A stretch of 64,000 nt of DNA, taken from contig NZ_CP095462.1 of NCBI RefSeq assembly GCF_023022965.1, positions 3,452,001-3,516,000 on the forward strand, written 5' to 3'. Below the pieces are notes generated by a model that saw only the letters and a program-made list of their open reading frames with translations, was not told the origin of the DNA and searched no databases. The position numbers were made by a program, and so were the translations under genes. This document shows, piece after piece, positions 52,301 through 58,603 of this stretch. Every line of letters begins with the position of its first letter. Position 1 is the stretch's first letter. This DNA is from Ectobacillus sp. JY-23 (GTDB taxonomy: Bacteria; Bacillota; Bacilli; Bacillales; Bacillaceae_G).

Positions 52301-54322
52301 GCTGTCCAAATTGTTGATAAAGCAACTGCGCAAGTAGGAGATACGCTAACGTATACTGTTACGGTAACAAACACGGGCAATACAGTAGCACAAACGGTTT
52401 TCTTGTCTTCATCGAGCAACCCGAGCACGTCTTTTATTCCAGGTAGTGTCACGGTAAACGGTGTAGCTAATACGAACGCTGATGCCCGAACGGGAATTGC
52501 CTTGCCTGATTTACAACCAGGTGAGAGCGCACAAGTTACGTATCAAGTGGTGATTACGTCAGCACCGGCGAATGCATTAGTGCGCAACAATTCGACGACA
52601 AATTATCAATATGTGGTTGATCCGCAAGCATTGCCAGTACCGGGTAACGCAGCGTCTAATATTGTCACAACATCTATTGATCAAGTGGTTCTAGGCATTA
52701 CGAAAACAGCGGACGTTGTGCAGGCGCGAATTGGTGATACGATTACGTATCGAGTGATTGCAAACAATCCAAATACGTTTGTAATTATGAATCCTATATT
52801 CCGTGACGTTCTTGTTCCTGAGCTACAATTTGTTGAAAACTCTGTGAGAGTGAATACTGTACCTGTTCCAGGTGCTAATCCAATTAATGGTTTCCAAATT
52901 GCTGATATCCAGCCAAATACCTCTACTACAATCACATTTCAAGCGGTGGTCATCGTCGAACCGGCTCAAGATCAATATGTGAACGTAGTGAGTATTTCGT
53001 TCATGTACCGTCCAACACCGACTGACCCAATCATTTCGCAAACGAACACAAGTAATCCGAGCACAGTCACTTATCAAGCACCATTACCGACGTTATTGGG
53101 TGTCACTAAAACATCGGATGTGAGCGAAGCGTCTCTAGGGCAAACAATCGTTTATACAGTTCGTGTGGAAAATGCGGCAACTATTCCAGTTACAAGCGTG
53201 TTCTTCCGTGACTTACTCACACCAGAGCTTGCTTTCAATGAAGGAAGCGTGACACTTAACGGAGAAGCGTTTACGGACTTGAATCCGATCGCCGGCTTCA
53301 CAATTGATACGTTAGCCGCCGGAGAAACCGCTATTATCACTTTTTCGGCAACTGTTACTGCAGAACCAGAGGATGAAAGCTTTGATAATACAGCGACTGT
53401 CACGTACACGTATCAGCCGTCCGGTGTAATCGCGCCAATTCCAGGAACGACGAGAAGCAATTCGAATAGCGTCAATTATGTGCAGTTCCCGTTACCAGTC
53501 GTAATAAAAACAGCAAACGTATCCAGTGCGACTGTGGGAACAAGGTTCACGTACACGGTCAGCATTCAAAACGTACTAGAATTCCCTATAACAGAGGTGT
53601 TCTTCCAAGATCCACTTCCACCAGAGCTAGACTTTGTAGAAGGAACAGTTCGTGTAGACGGTGCAGAGTTTGGAACTGCTAGTCCTGTAGCAGGATTTAC
53701 AATTGGTACAATCGCTGCACAAGATACAGTAGCAGTAAGCTTTGATGTCACTGTTGTGAGTGGGTCGGAAGATGAGGATATTGCAAATACAGCAACACTG
53801 TCGTTTGTATATCAACCACCTGGTAGCGTTGCAGCTCGAGGCACAGCAGAAAGTAATACAAATATTATTCCATTCGAACAAGTGCCGCAACAGGTCACGT
53901 TACGGAAGCGGGCGGACAGAAGTAGTGCTAGAAGAGGGCAAACTATTGTGTATACCGTTGATATTATTAATCCAAACACAGTTCCATTGACGAAAGTGAT
54001 TTTCCAGGATACACCGCCGCAAGGAACAGAGTTTATCATCAATTCTGTAACTGTCGATGAAGAGCCTTTGCCAAACGTCAACCCAATACAAGGAATATAC
54101 CTTTCTGACATTGCACCTGGCGCAACCGTAACAGTCAGCTTTTCTGTAAGGGTTGTTGCTGTACCGCCGCGGTTTGTCTTCCTTAACACAGCTAATCTAT
54201 CTTTCATACTCGGTTCATCATCAAATCGACAAACCGTACAAAGCAATACAAACATTATTTCGTATCCGCAACCGACACAATCGCCGCAACCGCTTTGCCG
54301 ACCAGTATATCCGCGCTGTTAA
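43388..54322 (+). CDS. Giant DUF11-repeat ('B. anthracis repeat') protein, 3644 residues
   Basis: Among the longest proteins expected in a Bacillus genome. Residues 1 to about 350 form a non-repeated head with many Asn, Thr and Ser (YAELVWGGNYL, HSGWTLLVAYQ). Then 25 DUF11 repeats of about 131 residues run to near the end, with the frame TNTGN-xANNVxxTD-xxPxGTxFVPxSVxxNG. The protein ends in a short Pro-rich tail with two Cys (LCRPVYPRC). I see no signal peptide, LPxTG motif, S-layer domain or membrane segment, so how it reaches a surface is unclear; a spore-surface role would fit. The frame opens at 43310, but ATG 43388 has AGAGGTGAATTT upstream. No frameshift is seen. Confidence 0.92.
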   Translation: MAIVNRYSTTTNGGLAITGNTVGLSKLANANQAGDVHAIGAFTTINTAQQVPTFPAGTTLNYTSNSSSAILTLPAGSTVLYAELVWGGNYLSRDQNISAVLNNPITFRSPAGFFNITPDSTTASNLVTGSSPQIGFYVRSANVTTIVQNGGTGTYTAGSVPGLVDPLEASNGVVNHSGWTLLVAYQNGAEPARNLNIYVAGNIVSGSTGTSDIVVSGFLTPTAGPVSGRLFLSAGEGDAVINGDQALFGPNLSSLTALSGPNNPVNNFFASQINNSAGTLDTTGTFGSRNQNAQSGTNISAGRQSWDITAVDVSPYLANSQTTAAIRLRTSGDTYALNTVGIQININAPNIFPTKSVNKSVAKIGDVLTYTITVPNTGNLPANNVILTDVLPNGLAFVPGSVTVNGTAQPTANPVSGINLGTIANGATRTIVFQVTVVSYPTPNPIANQANVNYQYTPIAGQTLNGTGTSNAATTTVNKAIIEASKSVDRTFATIGNNLTYTITLRNTGNITANNIVLTDAIPSGTVFVPGSVTVNGAAQPAANPATGINVPSIAAGAVATVTFQVNIPSVPAINPVVNAANASFQYTPITGEPAITESTATNNVSTQINDATVTINKTVNRSFADIGDVLTYTLLFTNSGNVPANNVILTDATPAGTTFVPNSVFVDGVQQFGVNPANGINIGSVLNNGTKTVRFQVTVQSTGVATNSGSATYQYTVDPNQPPLSKNATSNTVSTQVNNANITVTKATDRAFATLGDVITYTLNVTNSGNTAANNVVLQDGIPVGVAFVPNSVFINGSQVAGADPALGIDIGTVPSSTNMTVTFQVTVTSIPPLNPLMNMGNATYNYTVDPQQPPISKTSTSNSVQTTINDATLVLNKKVDKTLVVTGNELTYTITLTNQGNVQAFNVFFSDAVPPGTVLVPNSVVVNGVTQPGANPSGITIGSIAAGGTAQVSFTVQVVSIPTPNPIPNAASASYNFSVDPNQAPAFETASSNTVLTQVTDADVVVVKTANQATINVGEVLTYTVTLTNNGTAAAEAPQFTDVLPPGLTFVADSFTINGVPQPGVDPAGPVLLSDIPVGGSVTITFQATATSIPAVNPTVNTASITYNPSLPETASSNPLATRINTAIVTAQKSASAAITDVGQTLTYAIKLTNSGNVAADNIVVTDIIPAGTSFVPNSFNIGVVPQLGANPATGVPIGSLPAGGVVNVTFQVVVNTIPVSNTLSNFAAATYQYTFDPTRPPASGSATTNTVVTEVRNATLVLDKSVDAAYADVGQVVTYTTTLTNTGNIIANAVTFSDSIPAGTVFNAGSVLVNGVPQAGNPQAGFSIGSIAPGATTTVIFTVTVTAIPTPNPIPNTSRATYQYTPDATTISATAVSDTVTTQVNRAILTAVKQVSNTVADVGTVLTYTTQITNTGNVAATGVIFTDAIPAGTAFVPNSVVVNGTPQPGNPGAGINIGTIAPGATYTVSFQVTVITLPASPIQNSANVAYAYQVNPLGPSVPASTTSNTVSTQINTAVVTATLSVNEATASINDILTYTIALTNNGNVNATNVEFTSGNPPGTVFVSGSVIINGVAQPGVDITNFATVASIAPGTTILVTYQSQVTSIPPSNTVVDTIIGTYQYVVGAGQSIVTKPFTSNSVTTQIIEAIVTGQKVVSSTFAKLNDTLIYETILTNTGNVVANNLVFTDLIPQGTTFVGDSVSINGVPQSGLNPASGIPFGPLAPEATVAVSFQVTVTSVPAVNPIPNSGTFTYSFERGGTIARSGSTNTVFTQVNDATVVSIKEGAVNNGVLRTSATNAATIGDTITYTVTLTNTGNVPANNSVLTDILPPGTTFVPNSITINGVQHLGINPANGITIGTIDAFATVTISFQVQVVSVPSINPIINAASTVYNIRVNPDQPPVVQTSVSNPVTTQINQAILSATKAANLTFAQIGEPILYTITLSNTGNVAANNITVTDIIPSGTAFVPNSVRVGGVTQPGSDPAVGIPVGTLAANDSVSVTFFVNVTTLPTPNPIPNQAQVSYDFVVDPARAPVAATTSSNTVFVTVNNANVQGVKSVDKAFATIGDTVTYSFVLTNTGNVSANNITLTDSIPAGLAFVPNSVTINGTTQPAASPSVGISVPSILGGATATVSFQAVVTGVPTPSTATNTASISYNYVVTPGQPPVAGSSQTNAVSTEIREATITAVQSATRVASVGDTITYTTVLTNIGNVTAINPFFMNIAPLGTAFVPNSVTINGVPITFDPANGFNVGDIPVGGSVTVSYQATVISIPPGGIIPNTNFTSYTFVVDPATAPVTKVVTANEVTTTVVDATLVINKAVNRTLARVNDILAYTFTITNTGNANASNVVFTDLIPQGTAFVPNSLIINGAINNINPAGGVNLGMAPTGGSISLSFEVTVTNIPAVNPIPDSATLSYQFIKTAQDPPVSRTASSNTVFTTVTDAIVLSNKTVNTTQAAIGDVLTYTITLTNEGNTVANDVTLTDTIPSGTVFVLDSVTVNGISQPGVTPANVNVGTLAALGTATVSFQVTITGSTAVSNMSATNYTFQTDPLNPPISQTSLSNMVTTQVNLAQLSITKSSSVEFADIGTTYWYMSNIVNTGNTTASSIRFTDIVDDDLIFVPNTLFVNGVLFPGDPNTGIDLGSLAPGAAVHVLFSVRVINFPVVNPIPNVSNATFSYTGDPAKPPVQGSTTSGTVLVQINRANIVAEKSVTPAFANIGDTLTYTIPLTNTGNVNALNVIATDNLPSGITFVDGTLQVDGVPQAGTPANIAVGVIAPGATSTITFQVTVTALPSANDVVNTVGVSYTYRVSPIGASSLRTTTSGPVTVQVNNANLVVVKEADLAFADINSTITYTITITNTGNTPANQVIFTDLLPPDTALVNGTLTVDGALVSGNPGAGLELGTIAPGQNVIVRFGITPTGIPQQNPVLNTANAQYRYTVDPTAPQVSALATSGQTQTRINTAILGAVQIVDKATAQVGDTLTYTVTVTNTGNTVAQTVFLSSSSNPSTSFIPGSVTVNGVANTNADARTGIALPDLQPGESAQVTYQVVITSAPANALVRNNSTTNYQYVVDPQALPVPGNAASNIVTTSIDQVVLGITKTADVVQARIGDTITYRVIANNPNTFVIMNPIFRDVLVPELQFVENSVRVNTVPVPGANPINGFQIADIQPNTSTTITFQAVVIVEPAQDQYVNVVSISFMYRPTPTDPIISQTNTSNPSTVTYQAPLPTLLGVTKTSDVSEASLGQTIVYTVRVENAATIPVTSVFFRDLLTPELAFNEGSVTLNGEAFTDLNPIAGFTIDTLAAGETAIITFSATVTAEPEDESFDNTATVTYTYQPSGVIAPIPGTTRSNSNSVNYVQFPLPVVIKTANVSSATVGTRFTYTVSIQNVLEFPITEVFFQDPLPPELDFVEGTVRVDGAEFGTASPVAGFTIGTIAAQDTVAVSFDVTVVSGSEDEDIANTATLSFVYQPPGSVAARGTAESNTNIIPFEQVPQQVTLRKRADRSSARRGQTIVYTVDIINPNTVPLTKVIFQDTPPQGTEFIINSVTVDEEPLPNVNPIQGIYLSDIAPGATVTVSFSVRVVAVPPRFVFLNTANLSFILGSSSNRQTVQSNTNIISYPQPTQSPQPLCRPVYPRC
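44441..54264 (+). repeat. 25 tandem DUF11 repeats in the giant gene
   Basis: Each unit is about 393 bp. The recurring landmark (V/I)GDxLTYT marks each start. Units are diverged at protein level, so the array is old. Units 1-21 keep the TNTGN-like motif. Units 22-25 replace it (NNPNTF, ENAATI, QNVLEF, INPNTV) and end in SNTNII- or SNSVNY-type strands, forming a separate sub-family at the C-terminal end. Unit 12 has an insertion of about nine residues near its start. Confidence 0.88.
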
Positions 54323-54326
54323 ATCC

Positions 54327-54356
54327 AAAATCCCCAGGGGCGTCCCAGGGGATTTT
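54327..54356 (+). terminator. Terminator of the giant gene
   Basis: AAAATCCCCAGGG / CCCAGGGGATTTT with one A-A mismatch and loop GCGT, five bases after the stop codon. Confidence 0.85.
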
Positions 54357-54526
54357 ATATGATGTGACAAATGAAATAATTAAGATTAGAATCATCGCGA
54401 CTGATTTTTGTTTAGATGATTTAGAAAGAGGCTAGCGTTTTTGGTAATCTGCTGTTTTTCTCTAAATTTCATAATGGTCGCAATACGCATTGTAAAGCGA
54501 GGAAACCTTCATGTAAAAGTCAGCTG

Positions 54527-55132
54527 TTACTTCCGCCCAAAATCAGCCTTAATTTCACCAAGCTGTGCGGTATCCCATTTGATAATTTTATTGGGATAGG
54601 TGTTTTCACGCAGCCATTTCTCTGCACGCTCCACCATTGTCCACACCTGTTCGGTACCGGCATCGCGGCGCAGTGTGGTGTTTGCTTTTTTATTGCGTAC
54701 CCAAGCGAGTGCCGTTTTAGAGTCCGTGTAAATGGTTTTTGCTGAGCCTTGTTTTTTCAGCATGCTAAGTGCATGCACGATTGCTAAAAATTCACCGATA
54801 TTATTTGTACCAAGAATAGGACCAAAATGAAAAAGTACTGCCCCTGTTTTGGTATCAACACCTTTGTATTCCATCATACCTGGATTGCCGCTGCAGGCAG
54901 CATCAACGGAAATGCTGTTTTCGTCAATAGCAATCGGTTCCGTTGCTTTTGCTTTTGGCTTGCTTGCAGTTGTTGCAGTACCGTTAAAGGCAGCTTGTGC
55001 CTCCGCCAGCGTTGGAAATGATTTGAAGCGAGCGCCAGTAAATCCTTTTGTTTGTGCCTCACATTCCGCCCATGTGTTGAAAATGCCTGTTTTTCGTCCC
55101 TTCCAGACGACATAGTATTTTTTAGCAGCCAT
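54527..55132 (-). CDS. rnhA: Ribonuclease HI with viroplasmin-type N-terminal domain
   Basis: 201-residue protein. Residues 1-50 (KYYVVWKGRKTGIF, GFTGARFKSFPT) form the hybrid-binding viroplasmin-like domain. A short Ala/Lys linker leads to the RNase H fold, with acidic residues in SVDAACSGNPG, NNIGEFLA, YTDSKTAL and, at the C-terminus, IKADFGRK. It removes RNA from RNA:DNA hybrids in the cytoplasm. RBS AAGGAGAATATT. The opposite-strand stretch 54357-54526 contains nothing recognised. Confidence 0.9.
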   Translation of the reverse strand: MAAKKYYVVWKGRKTGIFNTWAECEAQTKGFTGARFKSFPTLAEAQAAFNGTATTASKPKAKATEPIAIDENSISVDAACSGNPGMMEYKGVDTKTGAVLFHFGPILGTNNIGEFLAIVHALSMLKKQGSAKTIYTDSKTALAWVRNKKANTTLRRDAGTEQVWTMVERAEKWLRENTYPNKIIKWDTAQLGEIKADFGRK

Positions 55133-55296
55133 AATATTCTCCTTTAGATATAGTCCTTTCAGTATAGCGTAGTTTGCAGATTTGCTTCAAATGAAGTTTT
55201 TCAGTCATTTTATGACTGATTTTTATCCGAAAGTCAGGTTAGGGTATTACTTTTTCTGCCTATAATGAAAGTATCAAGAAAAGGGAGTGTTGTAGA

Positions 55297-55740
55297 ATGA
55301 GGCATATGATGATGGCAGGCATTGCCGTTTTATGTTTAGCTGGTTGTTCGTTTGATGTAGAAAAAAAGGCAAAGCAGCTTGAGGAGAAGGTAAATCAATT
55401 CGAACAAGAAGCAGATGTATTTGCAAAACAAGCGGATGCATTTGGGAAGAAAGTGGAGATGTTTCGAGATGATGTGAATGATTTCATGAAGCAAGGACAA
55501 CAGATAGATCAGCAACAGGTCAAAGACGCGATGGCACGTATGAGAGATGAAATTGCCAAATTTCAAAAGCAGGATCTGCCTTTAATGCCTGAAAAAATGA
55601 AAGAGCTGGTGAGTGAGGAGCTTAAGAAAAGAGATGCTATGCTGGCAGATTTGCAGGAAAAGGGAAATGTGACAATCGCAGATTTGCAAAAAGTAAAAGA
55701 CATGTTTTATGAGGACATCAAACTCAATATTATGCAGTAG
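55297..55740 (+). CDS. Coiled-coil lipoprotein, possibly DUF6376-like
   Basis: 147-residue lipoprotein: a short signal with lipobox LAGC (Cys17), then almost entirely charged heptad-like helices (EEKVNQFEQEADVFAKQAD and onward) that predict coiled coil. Size and layout resemble small Bacillus lipoproteins of the DUF6376 type, but the match is only by impression. RBS AAGGGAGTGTTGTAG. It is monocistronic with its own terminator. Confidence 0.8.
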   Translation: MRHMMMAGIAVLCLAGCSFDVEKKAKQLEEKVNQFEQEADVFAKQADAFGKKVEMFRDDVNDFMKQGQQIDQQQVKDAMARMRDEIAKFQKQDLPLMPEKMKELVSEELKKRDAMLADLQEKGNVTIADLQKVKDMFYEDIKLNIMQ

Positions 55741-55745
55741 CTATA

Positions 55746-55781
55746 CAAAGAGCATCGTTTCTAGAGAAACGATGCTCTTTG
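55746..55781 (+). terminator. Terminator of the lipoprotein gene
   Basis: Perfect 16-bp stem CAAAGAGCATCGTTTC / GAAACGATGCTCTTTG, loop TAGA, weak T tract. Confidence 0.85.
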
Positions 55782-55861
55782 TTGTTGTGAAATAACACAA
55801 GAAAAAACAATAAAAGGTCAAAACTTTACGTTGCATTCTTAAAAACGGCAAGCTACTATTT

Positions 55862-55876
55862 ATGAAAGCGTTTTAC
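55862..55876 (+). promoter_or_regulatory. cre-like site upstream of the two-component system
   Basis: ATGAAAGCGTTTTAC matches the cre consensus WTGNAANCGNWNNCW except at the last two positions. It lies about 90 bp upstream of the kinase gene. Confidence 0.4.
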
Positions 55877-55967
55877 ATATCTAGTATTAAAGTGTGATTT
55901 ATAGATGTAGTATATCAAAAAGAAGGAGCGCCTCTCTTCACGATATTCATAGAGGGTTTAATACAGG

Positions 55968-57776
55968 ATGAAAAAGAGAATACTGCAATTTTTTCAAGAA
56001 ATCAGTTTGTCAAAACGACTGACGTATGTCCTACTTTTTTATACCATTTGCTTAATCGCGGTCGTATTTATTTCCTACAGCAGCATGATTCATTTGATGC
56101 AATCGAAAACAATTGAAAATACACAAATTCTAGGAGAACAAACCACAGCAGCCATAGAGAGTATTATTGGTGATGCGCTTAGTACGGCAGATATTCCGAA
56201 TCGTTCCAGTGATATTCAAAGCTTTCTCATTCAATCTAATAACATAGCTATGTATACGATGAATGTAGAAGAGAAAAAAGAGGTGTATCGCAGGGAACTA
56301 GACTTTATTAGAAGTCTTAAAGTCTATAACAATTTAGGGAAAGGCAGTAACTCTCTTTATATTTTTAATCGCGATGGGCGAGCGTATTACGATAAAAAGA
56401 ACTCACAAACGTCTGCTTATACAAGGGAAGATTATATTACACTGCAAAATTTGCTGTATAAAGCGAGAACACAAGGTGTTCCCATTGTTATCTTGAATCA
56501 AGTGCCAGCGGAAAATCACTCCAAAACCTTTTATACATTTTCCGTACTAAGGGAAATTCGGGATTTGTATACGCAGGAAGTACTCGGCATGGTTGTGGCG
56601 GAAACAGATGTTTCTGTTGTGGAGGATGCCCTCGAGAAGCTGAATTCGATTACAAAAGGAAAGGTGACGATTACAGAAGCGAACGCTGATGAACAGCGTA
56701 CAGAGCGGAAACAATCGTGGAATCAGAAGATTTTTGATATGTGGATGCCAAACCCAGAATACTATGATGCTGCTAAACAGGCCATTACGATTGAAGTGCC
56801 GTCGAAGTTGTATAATTGGAAGCTATCTATTACGGTGCCTGTACATCAGCTTGTGTCTGATATCACGCAGATTCAGGTTGTCCTGCTGGGGGCAATTGTG
56901 TTTTTGATGTGCATTACAATCTTGGTGATTTTACTTATATCCAAAAACATTGTCACTCCTTTGCAGGGGTTAATGAGAAAAATGAGAAGCATCAAAGAAA
57001 CAGATGATTTAAAGGCGACATTTAATACGGATCGGAAGGATGAAATCGGGCAATTATATTTGCAGTTTAATAGTATGTTTCAAAATATACGCGAGCTGAT
57101 GCTGCAGACGAAGCAAATGGAGCGAAAGCACAGAGAGGTAGAACTCGATGCTCTGCAGGGCCAAATTAATCCGCATTTCATTTACAATACGCTAGAAACA
57201 ATTCGGATGAACGCGGAAATGCATGATGATGAGGAAACAGGAGACATGATTTATCAGCTAAGTCAGCTGATGAGGTACAGCATGAAGCGCGGTTTTGAAA
57301 CATGTACGCTAGGCGAAGAATTGCAATATGTTGAGAATTATATGAAACTCATGAACTTTCGATTCGGTAATCAGTTTATGCTGCACCTCCAGACAGAAGA
57401 GATATATCGAGGGTATCCAGTAATGAAGATGCTGCTGCAGCCGCTTGTGGAAAATGCGACCATGCATGGCTATGATAGTAACACCGAAAAGATGAACATT
57501 ACGATTTCCTGCAAACGAACGGAGGAGGCCTTCTATTTATATATAAAAGATGACGGTGTTGGCATGAGCGAGGAGAGGCTGACGCAGGTTCGCAACAATC
57601 TGAAGACAGAGCAGCAGTATCCAATCGAAACACAAAAGAAAAGCATTGGTCTGCGAAATGTGAATGAGCGCATTCAAGTCCTGTACGGAAAGATGTATGG
57701 TCTGCAGGTTTACAGTGTGAAAGGAGCCGGCACAACAGTGGAAGTCAAACTTCCGTGTGTTATGGGGAGGGAATAG
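55968..57776 (+). CDS. YesM-family sensor histidine kinase
   Basis: 602-residue membrane kinase. One N-terminal membrane segment (about residues 17-38), an extracellular sensor of about 260 residues, a second segment (about 300-323), a HAMP linker (TPLQGLMRKMRS, DEIGQLYLQFNSM) and a His_kinase domain with NPHFIYNTLETIR carrying the phospho-His, then the HATPase with DDGVGM and GIGLRNVNERI-like motif (SIGLRNVNER). This YesM/LytS architecture goes with AraC-type YesN regulators and sugar ABC transporters, as here. Confidence 0.92.
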   Translation: MKKRILQFFQEISLSKRLTYVLLFYTICLIAVVFISYSSMIHLMQSKTIENTQILGEQTTAAIESIIGDALSTADIPNRSSDIQSFLIQSNNIAMYTMNVEEKKEVYRRELDFIRSLKVYNNLGKGSNSLYIFNRDGRAYYDKKNSQTSAYTREDYITLQNLLYKARTQGVPIVILNQVPAENHSKTFYTFSVLREIRDLYTQEVLGMVVAETDVSVVEDALEKLNSITKGKVTITEANADEQRTERKQSWNQKIFDMWMPNPEYYDAAKQAITIEVPSKLYNWKLSITVPVHQLVSDITQIQVVLLGAIVFLMCITILVILLISKNIVTPLQGLMRKMRSIKETDDLKATFNTDRKDEIGQLYLQFNSMFQNIRELMLQTKQMERKHREVELDALQGQINPHFIYNTLETIRMNAEMHDDEETGDMIYQLSQLMRYSMKRGFETCTLGEELQYVENYMKLMNFRFGNQFMLHLQTEEIYRGYPVMKMLLQPLVENATMHGYDSNTEKMNITISCKRTEEAFYLYIKDDGVGMSEERLTQVRNNLKTEQQYPIETQKKSIGLRNVNERIQVLYGKMYGLQVYSVKGAGTTVEVKLPCVMGRE

Positions 57777-57777
57777 C

Positions 57778-58500
57778 ATGTTGAAAATCATGATTGTCGA
57801 TGATGAAGAGATTATTCGTGCTGGCTTGGCACGAATGATTGAGAAGGGAAATGATGCTTATCAGGCTGTAGCTCTTTGCCGAAATGGAAAGGAAGCACTA
57901 GAACGTTTTACGCCAGATATCGATGTAATTATTACCGATATTCAAATGCCTGAAATGGATGGTTTAACCTTGGTCAAAGAAGTGAAAGAGACTTATCCCA
58001 ATTTGCCATGCATCATTTTGTCAGGCTTCAGCGATTTTCCTTACGCACAGCAAGCAATCCGCTACGGTGTGCAGGACTATTTAGTAAAGCCGGTCAATAA
58101 ACGGGAAGTATTTCATGTACTACAAAGCATTCATGGGAAAAAGGAACAAGCTTACGATCTGGGTGAGCATCAAACGGTGCGGAAGGTAAAGAGCTATATT
58201 GTTAATCACTATCAAGAGAAAATTGAACTCCAAATTCTGGCGGAACAGGTATTTCTTGATCCGAGCTATTTAAGCAGATTGTTTAAAGAAAATACAGGAG
58301 AAACCATCACGGACTTTATTATGAGTGTGCGAATTGAAAGGGCTAAGGAGCTGCTAGTAGCATCAGCAGCATTGAAAACATATGAAGTAGGACATGCAGT
58401 GGGGTATAGCGATCCTATTTATTTCAACAAAGTATTTAAGAAAAGAGAAGGGGTTACACCTAAGGAATATAGGACCTCAAAATTGAACAAGAAAATGTAA
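57778..58500 (+). CDS. YesN-family response regulator with AraC-type DNA-binding domain
   Basis: 240-residue regulator. Receiver domain: acidic pair in IVDDEE, phospho-acceptor Asp54 in VIITDIQMPEMDG, and Lys in YLVKPV. The C-terminal 100 residues are two AraC helix-turn-helices (LDPSYLSRLFKENTGE and VGYSDPIYFNKVFKKREGVTPKEY, quoted in pieces). RBS GGGGAGGGAAT; it follows the kinase stop by one base. It likely activates the ABC transporter operon that starts 100 bp later. Confidence 0.93.
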   Translation: MLKIMIVDDEEIIRAGLARMIEKGNDAYQAVALCRNGKEALERFTPDIDVIITDIQMPEMDGLTLVKEVKETYPNLPCIILSGFSDFPYAQQAIRYGVQDYLVKPVNKREVFHVLQSIHGKKEQAYDLGEHQTVRKVKSYIVNHYQEKIELQILAEQVFLDPSYLSRLFKENTGETITDFIMSVRIERAKELLVASAALKTYEVGHAVGYSDPIYFNKVFKKREGVTPKEYRTSKLNKKM

Positions 58501-58510
58501 AGAGCGTACA

Positions 58511-58571
58511 TTGTGACCATAAGGGGAGTAAGAGATAATGAGTGTGTAAGCGTTTCCTGATAGCGTTTGCA
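58511..58571 (+). promoter_or_regulatory. Promoter with overlapping cre sites before the sugar transporter operon
   Basis: TTGTGA (58511-58516), 17 bp, GATAAT (58534-58539). TGTAAGCGTTTCCT (58545-58558) matches the cre consensus TGWAARCGYTWNCW at every position and covers the expected start point. A second site with one mismatch, TGATAGCGTTTGCA (58558-58571), follows. Together they form an imperfect palindrome GAGTGTGTAAGCG / CGTTTGCACACTC. CcpA repression by preferred sugars is strongly suggested. Confidence 0.72.
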
Positions 58572-58603
58572 CACTCATTTCGGTTTATAGGGGGTTAAAG
58601 GGG

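Noticed and set aside
44441-54264. Regular repeats that could suggest a CRISPR array or satellite
   Set aside because: The 393-bp period is entirely in frame and encodes protein domains; repeats are diverged and have no spacers.
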